Source: CAZKYP01 sp964556885 (lineage in GTDB: Bacteria > Planctomycetota > Phycisphaerae > Sedimentisphaerales > Anaerobacaceae). Taken from it: DNA of 11,524 nt. The translations under genes and the position numbers were made by a program. A model generated the notes under the pieces. It searched no databases. It was not told the origin of the DNA and saw nothing but the letters and a program-made list of their open reading frames with translations. Every line of letters begins with the position of its first letter. The stretch's first letter is position 1. This document shows, in pieces, positions 7,284 to 11,524 of this stretch. The stretch lies in contig CAZKYP010000107.1 of the NCBI GenBank assembly GCA_964556885.1, forward strand, positions 1 through 11,524, in the 5' to 3' direction.

Positions 7284-8027
7284 TCACGCAGCAGCCACAG
7301 ACTGTTGTCGCTCGAAGTGTAAATAAATATCTTCCAGCGACCGGTCGGTGGGGAACTGGGCCATCACGTTCTTGAGGGTATCGGCCACCACCAGCCGCCC
7401 GTGATTCAGGATGCCGATGCTGGTGCACAGCTTGGTGACTTCAGAAAGCTGGTGGGTGTTCATGAAGATGGTGATGCCAAACTCGCGGTTGAGTTGAAGA
7501 ATCAAGTCGCCGATGGCGCGCGTGCCTTCCGGGTCCAGCCCGGAGGCTGGTTCGTCCAAAAACATTACAGCGGGCTGGTGGAGCAGCGCCTGGGCGATAC
7601 CGACCCGCTGGCGCATCCCTTTCGAGAAGCTGCCGACGCGCCGGTCATGCCAATCCTGGCAGCCTAACAACCCCAACACGTTGTCGATTCGCGCGGAGAT
7701 GTTCGGCACATCAGACAGCGCCGCGAAAAAATGCAGATTCTCGGCGACGGTCAGGTCGTTGTACAGGCGCACATTTTCGGGCACATAGCCGATCTGCTGG
7801 CGGACGGCGAGATTCTCCTTGATGATGTCTTTGCCGCAGACCTGCGCCGTGCCGGAGGTCGGCAGTAGCAGCGTGGTCAGCATACTGACGGTCGTCGTTT
7901 TGCCCGCGCCGTTATGTCCCAGAAATCCGAAGATTTCGCTTTCTGCGACCGTGAGGGTGAGGTGATCCACGGCCAGGGTATCGCCAAAGCGGCGAGTGAG
8001 GTCCTGTGTTTGGATAGCGGATGTCAT
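7284..8027 (-). CDS. ABC transporter ATP-binding subunit (ABC-2 exporter class)
   Basis: This 247-residue nucleotide-binding subunit has Walker A GHNGAGKT (37-44), a Q-loop region IGYVPE (79-84) with Glu where Gln is usual, signature FSKGMRQR (134-141), Walker B VMFLDEP (154-160, catalytic-type E159) and H-loop histidine H192 in NTHQLSE. The FSKGM form of the signature and the SLEDIYLHF ending (230-238) are usual for drug, antibiotic or NosF-type ABC-2 exporters. It ends shortly after that motif and lacks the longer C-terminal domain seen in the ATPase at 8222. It is the first gene of the leftward operon and should energise the two permeases behind it. The ATG at 8027 is preceded by a GAAAGG box. 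It is transcribed divergently from the second ATPase gene. Confidence 0.95.
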   Translation of the reverse strand: MTSAIQTQDLTRRFGDTLAVDHLTLTVAESEIFGFLGHNGAGKTTTVSMLTTLLLPTSGTAQVCGKDIIKENLAVRQQIGYVPENVRLYNDLTVAENLHFFAALSDVPNISARIDNVLGLLGCQDWHDRRVGSFSKGMRQRVGIAQALLHQPAVMFLDEPASGLDPEGTRAIGDLILQLNREFGITIFMNTHQLSEVTKLCTSIGILNHGRLVVADTLKNVMAQFPTDRSLEDIYLHFERQQSVAAA

Positions 8028-8150
8028 GCGATTGACTGCCTTTCTCTACGGTGTGATGTGATGCTACCCAGGCAGTAAACCGCACGAAGGTTAATCCCAG
8101 TTGAAGTGGCCGAATTTCTGTGACGTTGAGTGAGGACTGCCAGCGCCTCA

Positions 8151-8168
8151 TTTCATGTGGGTTTCATG
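8151..8168 (+). promoter_or_regulatory. Direct repeat TTTCATG-TGGG-TTTCATG, candidate response-regulator binding site
   Basis: Two identical 7-mers TTTCATG (8151-8157 and 8162-8168) are separated by 4 bp, giving an 11-bp period. Tandem 7-mers with 4-bp spacing are the layout of PhoB/OmpR-type boxes. The repeat lies in the 194-bp gap between two divergent operons. Nine bases after it is TACACT (8178-8183), a 4/6 match to a -10 box. There is no good -35, as expected if a bound activator replaces it. Confidence 0.42.
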
Positions 8169-8177
8169 TTGGGGCAT

Positions 8178-8183
8178 TACACT
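8178..8183 (+). promoter_or_regulatory. Possible -10 box of the rightward ABC operon
   Basis: TACACT matches the TATAAT consensus at four of six positions and lies 38 bases before the GTG start at 8222. Transcription would start near 8190, leaving about 30 bases of leader with the GGAGGA box at 8207-8212. The evidence is mainly its position next to the direct repeat. Confidence 0.3.
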
Positions 8184-8221
8184 GGGGACACATTGTTGTT
8201 TTAGCCGGAGGATCGATTTCG

Positions 8222-9190
8222 GTGAATTCACCACAATCACGAGACGATATTGTTCTGCGCGCCGAGGGGCTTTCGAAAAGCTATGGGCGGCACCCGGCGT
8301 TGACCGATCTGTCTTTCGAGGTCAAGGCAGGGGAGATCGTAGGGTTGTTGGGACCGAATGGCGCGGGTAAGACGACCGCCATCCGTATTCTGACCACTAT
8401 TCTACCCGCCACGCACGGCCACTTCAGCCTGATGGGCATTCCAGAATCGCGGCCAAGAGAGATTCGAGCGCAGATCGGAGTCGTGCCGGAGAGCAACGGG
8501 TTTCCCAGGACTATGACGGGTGAGGATTACCTCATTTACATCGGGCGGCTCTGCGGCATGTCGAAGGGGGAAGCGCGCAGCCAGGCTGACCGGCTGTTAC
8601 ACGTGGTCGGCCTGACGGCAGCCGCCAATGCTCGCACAACGACGTACAGTTTAGGAATGCGCCGCCGCCTTGGAATCGCCCGCGCCCTGATCCACTCGCC
8701 GCGCTTGTTGTTTCTGGACGAACCAACGCTGGGGATCGACCCCATCGGGCAGCGTGAGATTCTTCAGATCGTGCGGCGGACCGTCGAGGTCGATCAGGTG
8801 GCGGTGATCCTCAGCAGCCATTTGCTGGAGGTGGTCGAGCAAATCTGTTCGCGGGTGCTGATCCTGAATCACGGCCACGTCATCGCGCAGGGCACTGTAT
8901 CTGAGGTCAAACAGCATTTCGCGGTCGGTCGGGCGTGTCGGGTCCAGGTACCGCTCGAAGACGTCCAGCAGGCGCTCGCTGCGCTGTCGGCTTTGGACGG
9001 GGTGGAGGCGGCCCTCAGCGCCGATCACCGCAACGAGATCGTGGTCTCAATCCAGAACGATGGACTCCCCCTAAATGACGTGCTGAACTGTCTCATTCAA
9101 GCGGGCATATCGGTTGAGTCCTTCAGCAAGGATCACATGAGTCTCAGTGACGCGTTTCTATCCATGATCGAGGAGGTCACGGTTCAATGA
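8222..9190 (+). CDS. ABC transporter ATP-binding subunit with C-terminal regulatory domain
   Basis: I place the start at the GTG at 8222 because GGAGGA (8207-8212) lies nine bases upstream. The in-frame ATG at 8120 has no such box, would add 34 unusual residues and would run through the promoter region. The 322-residue product has Walker A GPNGAGKT (44-51), signature YSLGMRRR (142-149), Walker B LLFLDEP (162-168, E167) and H-loop H200 in SSHLLE. After the ATPase core comes a domain of about 90 residues (about 232-322) of the DUF4162-like kind found in ABC-2 exporter ATPases, ending in the LSDAFLSM motif. It is the first gene of a rightward three-gene operon and overlaps the next gene by four bases (ATGA). 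It should power the permease at 9187-9972. The substrate is unknown. Confidence 0.94.
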   Translation: MNSPQSRDDIVLRAEGLSKSYGRHPALTDLSFEVKAGEIVGLLGPNGAGKTTAIRILTTILPATHGHFSLMGIPESRPREIRAQIGVVPESNGFPRTMTGEDYLIYIGRLCGMSKGEARSQADRLLHVVGLTAAANARTTTYSLGMRRRLGIARALIHSPRLLFLDEPTLGIDPIGQREILQIVRRTVEVDQVAVILSSHLLEVVEQICSRVLILNHGHVIAQGTVSEVKQHFAVGRACRVQVPLEDVQQALAALSALDGVEAALSADHRNEIVVSIQNDGLPLNDVLNCLIQAGISVESFSKDHMSLSDAFLSMIEEVTVQ

Positions 9191-9972
9191 ACGAGACAAA
9201 ACAACCGGCGTGGCGGGTCGTCTGGTCGACGGCCCTGAGTCAGTGGGTAGGCTGGAAAGGGGCGCTGATTCTTTTCGCGTTCAGTATATTGTTGAGTGTG
9301 AACACCGTGCTGCTGGTGAAGAATCCTGAGCTGAACGTTCTGACCCAGCTGCAGATCGTGGATCGCACGCTACACACAGCGGTGCTGGTCGGGGCGCTGG
9401 CGGCGCTCCTGGTGGGTGCGAACGCCTTCAGCGGTGAACGGGACCATCAAACGCTGGAAAGCCTGCTGCTGACGCCGGCGGCGCGGGGACAAATCGCCGT
9501 GGGGAAGCTGCTGGCGGTGGTGTCGGTCTGGGCGGCGATGGCTGTCATTGCCATTCCGTATATTCTCCTGGTGACCGGTGGAACGAGTGTGGTGGCGTCT
9601 TCGCTAATCTTGTTCGCCATTTTGGGAACCGTCGTGGTGCTGCTCAGTGTGGGGATCGGTCTGGTCATGAGCGCCGTTTCCTCGACCAACAGTGTCAGCC
9701 TGGCGCTGAGCGTGGTGATCGTGCTGCTCCTGATCGCGCCCACCCAGTTACCGCCCAGCGTGACCGGTCTGAAAGTGATGGATTGGTTCACGAAAATCGA
9801 TCCGATCACGGCTGCGATCAACTACCAGAGCGCTATTGTGCTGGATGGAGACGCGTGGACGGCGCATTTGAATCTTCTGATATCCCCGCTCATCGCGCTA
9901 TTTCTGATTGTAATTGGAGGGATTTCCTTCATCGACCGTTCGCTTTCGCTTCAGGGAGGTATCAGCTCATGA
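9187..9972 (+). CDS. ABC-2 type exporter permease subunit (rightward operon)
   Basis: This 261-residue membrane protein has about six helices (roughly 25-44, 62-80, 107-129, 138-162, 168-188, 228-247). The cytosolic stretch SGERDHQTLESLLLTPAARG (82-101), followed by IAVGKLLA, is the typical ABC-2 coupling segment (GE-x-x-x-x-TLE-x-LL-x-x-P-x-x-R-x-x-x-x-x-GK). It is shorter than and clearly different from the two leftward permeases, closer to the common NatB/NosY type. Since it is the only permease in its operon, it probably works as a homodimer with the ATPase encoded before it. Both junctions are ATGA overlaps (9187-9190 and 9969-9972), which implies tight co-translation. The AGGAGG box at 9171-9176 serves its start. 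Confidence 0.93.
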   Translation: MNETKQPAWRVVWSTALSQWVGWKGALILFAFSILLSVNTVLLVKNPELNVLTQLQIVDRTLHTAVLVGALAALLVGANAFSGERDHQTLESLLLTPAARGQIAVGKLLAVVSVWAAMAVIAIPYILLVTGGTSVVASSLILFAILGTVVVLLSVGIGLVMSAVSSTNSVSLALSVVIVLLLIAPTQLPPSVTGLKVMDWFTKIDPITAAINYQSAIVLDGDAWTAHLNLLISPLIALFLIVIGGISFIDRSLSLQGGISS

Positions 9973-10544
9973 CTTCGAAATGGCGCACCATCTCACTTCT
10001 GCTAGCGGCTGGCCTGGTACTCGCAGGTTTACTCCTGCCAACGACCGCTTGGGGGCAGGCCTCCCAAACCATATCGTTGCAGATGAGCCAGGAGTCGGCG
10101 TCGCTGCTGGTGGGCGAGTCGGTAGCATTCAGTACCATGCTGCGCAACACTGGCACGGATGCTACTCCCCCGCTGGTAGCCCACCTCAACGTTGCTTCTC
10201 TGCAATCCGGTGTTTATGTTGATCCCGAAGATTGGTCCAGCGCCCGCACACAATATCTCGACCCGCTTCAGCCGGGCGACTCTATGACGATGGATTGGAA
10301 AGTCCGCGCCTTGACCGAAGGAGATTTCGCGGTCTACATCACGCTGGTGACGGCTGATCCCACCTTTGTGCCGGTGACCGGCGCGCCACTGGTGGTCCAT
10401 ACCTCGCCCAGCAACATCCTGCCCATGCGGAAAGTGCTCCCGGTGGTCGCGGTGGTACCGCTCGTGCCATTCGCGCTGGTCCTGGCCGGCATTGTCCAAG
10501 ACCTCAGGCGGCGGGTTGAGCGGAAATCACACAAGAGCCAGTAA
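9969..10544 (+). CDS. Small secreted, membrane-anchored Ig-like protein of the rightward ABC operon
   Basis: The start is the ATG at 9969, which overlaps the permease stop (ATGA) and has an AGGGAGG box at 9953-9959. A longer in-frame ATG at 9783 lies inside the permease gene and is not needed. The 191-residue product has a signal peptide (about 1-30, cleavage near AWGQA), one beta-sandwich domain (about 33-145) with LRNTGTDATPP (58-68) and LQPGDSMTMDW (100-110), a C-terminal membrane helix (about 155-175) and a basic tail (DLRRRVERK). The N-T-G and P-G-x-x-x-x-x-x-W pattern is that of NEW3/CARDB-type Ig-like domains. Its topology equals that of the protein at 5534-6331 with one domain instead of two. 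An extracytoplasmic partner of the exporter is inferred; no enzymatic motif is visible. Confidence 0.82.
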   Translation: MTSKWRTISLLLAAGLVLAGLLLPTTAWGQASQTISLQMSQESASLLVGESVAFSTMLRNTGTDATPPLVAHLNVASLQSGVYVDPEDWSSARTQYLDPLQPGDSMTMDWKVRALTEGDFAVYITLVTADPTFVPVTGAPLVVHTSPSNILPMRKVLPVVAVVPLVPFALVLAGIVQDLRRRVERKSHKSQ

Positions 10545-10932
10545 TTCCAATAAAGAAGCACCGATACAGATGAGAAAAGGAGTGATTTCCGGCGGGAGTG
10601 CAGGTAATTCCGATTTCCCGCAAAAAACCTTCTGCATACCTTCGTTGCTCCACTCACGTCCTGAAGAACCCACTTCTCCCTACCGGTTGAGCTGCGTTTC
10701 TTCGCCTGAGTTTCCAACGCTGGTGGGCAGCTGAATTGCCCATATTTTACTCGGGGTGTTGTGGTGGCTACTTCCGCCATCCAGCGTTGTTTGGGTCTGA
10801 TTGCGCCCGCCAACCGGAACAGAAAAACTTCCTGCCATAAGCGCAGGACCAGTACTATCGAACCCGCACCAACTGCGCTCTTGGATCGAAGCCTTAATGA
10901 AAATTGAGAGAAGAAAGCTGATTTGAAGCAAC
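10545..10932. other. Gene-free stretch downstream of the rightward operon
   Basis: Between the stop at 10544 and the terminator at 10933 I see no convincing gene on either strand. The open frames here lack good ribosome-binding sites and have the composition of chance frames. The stretch is AT-richer than the flanking genes, and no tRNA, clear terminal inverted repeats or transposase motifs were found. It may be a long 3' untranslated region or degraded former coding DNA. Confidence 0.5.
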
Positions 10933-10969
10933 AAAAAAGCGATGAAAATCAACGTTTCACCGCTTTTTT
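10933..10969. terminator. Intrinsic terminator with A/T tracts on both sides
   Basis: AAAAAAGCGATGAAA (10933-10947) pairs with TTTCACCGCTTTTTT (10955-10969) over 15 positions with a single A-C mismatch and a 7-base loop. A GC-containing stem followed by a T run is the standard intrinsic terminator. The leading A run makes it usable on the other strand too. It would end transcription from the rightward ABC operon, about 390 bases past its last stop codon, and insulate the gene at 11133. Confidence 0.82.
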
Positions 10970-10977
10970 CTTTGTGT

Positions 10978-11017
10978 AGCCAGTGCGGGAGCGACGGGCA
11001 TCGACCGCTCGTTGGCT
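10978..11017 (+). other. Possible structured leader upstream of the last gene
   Basis: AGCCA (10978-10982) pairs with TGGCT (11013-11017), and GAGCG (10989-10993) pairs with CGCTC (11006-11010), giving a broken hairpin. CGTTGGC (11010-11016) is also complementary to GCCAACG (11063-11069), an alternative pairing. It lies between the terminator and the start at 11133. The stems are short and may be chance in GC-rich DNA. Confidence 0.2.
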
Positions 11018-11132
11018 GCGTGATTGTTACGGGAAGATTCAGACTATTTCTCCGCATTTCACGCCAACGCATGGCCGCGTAGTCAGCTTACCGCTTCGCC
11101 AGTCGGCCTAATGGATGCAAGGAGACTGGCAA

Positions 11133-11524
11133 ATGACAACCTCAATTCGTCCACTAACTCAAGAACAACGCTTGACGGCTCGCCAAGCCGCGCGCGACGC
11201 TGTTGTCCGTGCGATGGGCGCGAAACCAACCCGCGAACAATTCCTGTATACTACGATCTCAAAATACCCGCCAGCCGTGACCCGCCTGATCAGCTTGCTG
11301 TGCATTGTCTTGCTGCTGGCCGCGTTCACCCCATCGGCGATCAGGCTGTATGTCATTGGCTCTCAGACGTTCGGACAAGCCGTGTCCAACCGGGTAGCCA
11401 TGACCGCGGTCGGGCTGGCGACCGTTTTGTCGGCAGAAGTCGGTCAGGTTGTGTTTTCGCTGGCCCTGGCAACGTTGGGACATTCGCGGACATCGCGCAA
11501 TCTGCTCCATTTCAGCATGGGGAT
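11133..11524 (+). CDS. Unknown membrane protein, C-terminus cut by window edge
   Basis: An ATG at 11133 with an AAGGAGA box (11119-11125) seven bases upstream opens a frame that stays open to the right edge: 130 complete codons plus two bases. The first roughly 48 residues are polar and rich in Arg, Gln and Thr (ARQAARDAVVRAMGAKPTRE at 17-36), likely a cytosolic helical segment. Two hydrophobic helices follow at about 50-72 and 88-116. I do not recognise the family and see no catalytic motif. It is separated from the ABC operon by a terminator and 163 bp, so it belongs to a different transcription unit. The strong ribosome-binding site and the codon pattern argue that it is real. Confidence 0.72.
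   Translation, partial: MTTSIRPLTQEQRLTARQAARDAVVRAMGAKPTREQFLYTTISKYPPAVTRLISLLCIVLLLAAFTPSAIRLYVIGSQTFGQAVSNRVAMTAVGLATVLSAEVGQVVFSLALATLGHSRTSRNLLHFSMG

Noticed and set aside
8035..8076. ACTGCCT/AGGCAGT 7-bp inverted repeat near the leftward ATPase start
   Set aside because: The arms are 28 bases apart and short; I see no supporting promoter element, so chance is the simpler explanation.
10840..10885. Minus-strand GGGTTCGA resembling a tRNA T-arm
   Set aside because: The flanking bases do not form the 5-bp T stem, and no acceptor or anticodon arm can be drawn around it.
10680..11072. Minus-strand open frame of 130 codons in the right-hand intergenic region
   Set aside because: It runs straight through the terminator, has no ribosome-binding site and no recognisable domain.
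1..11524. CRISPR arrays, rRNA genes, intact insertion sequences, or tandem repeat arrays
   Set aside because: No regularly spaced repeats, rRNA-like stretches, transposase motifs or terminal inverted repeats with target duplications were found by reading.

Overview
The window looks like chromosomal DNA of a GC-rich bacterium, most plausibly a Chloroflexota (Anaerolineae-like) member. I infer this from the mix of a PIG-V-like mannosyltransferase, NEW3/Ig-like membrane-anchored proteins beside ABC-2 exporters, a lipoprotein with thrombospondin-type-3 (DxDGDG) repeats, and purine-rich AAGGA/GGAGG ribosome-binding sites. No rRNA, tRNA, CRISPR array or intact insertion sequence is visible, so the taxonomic call is soft.

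Layout. Minus strand, from right to left: an ABC ATPase (7284-8027), an ABC-2 permease (6338-7273), a NEW3/Ig-like single-pass protein (5534-6331), a second paralogous ABC-2 permease (4519-5520) and a Ca-repeat lipoprotein (3751-4470) form a tight operon with 6-48 bp gaps. Directly behind it is a consensus TATAAT and a hairpin leader, then an OmpR-type response regulator (2984-3667), its overlapping histidine kinase (1612-3000) and a PAP2 phosphatase (904-1584). A 221-bp gap separates these from the start of a PIG-V-like mannosyltransferase (1-682), which runs off the left edge. Plus strand: a divergent operon starts at a GTG codon at 8222 and encodes a second ABC ATPase (8222-9190), a third ABC-2 permease (9187-9972) and a small secreted/anchored Ig-like protein (9969-10544), joined by two ATGA overlaps. 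A 588-bp gene-free stretch follows, holding a strong bidirectional-type terminator (10933-10969). A partial unknown membrane protein then starts at 11133 and leaves the window on the right.

How it may work together. Two independent ATPase-permease-Ig modules are placed back to back around a 194-bp control region that carries a 7-4-7 direct repeat (TTTCATG), the spacing used by OmpR/PhoB-type regulators; an OmpR-type regulator is encoded a few genes away. The set of exporter, two-component system and PAP2 (lipid diphosphate) phosphatase recalls envelope-stress/antibiotic-resistance modules of the BcrABC kind. The Ig-like partners, the Ca-repeat lipoprotein and the doubled architecture are not part of those known systems. 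The functional link is inference; the gene order and motifs are read directly from the sequence.
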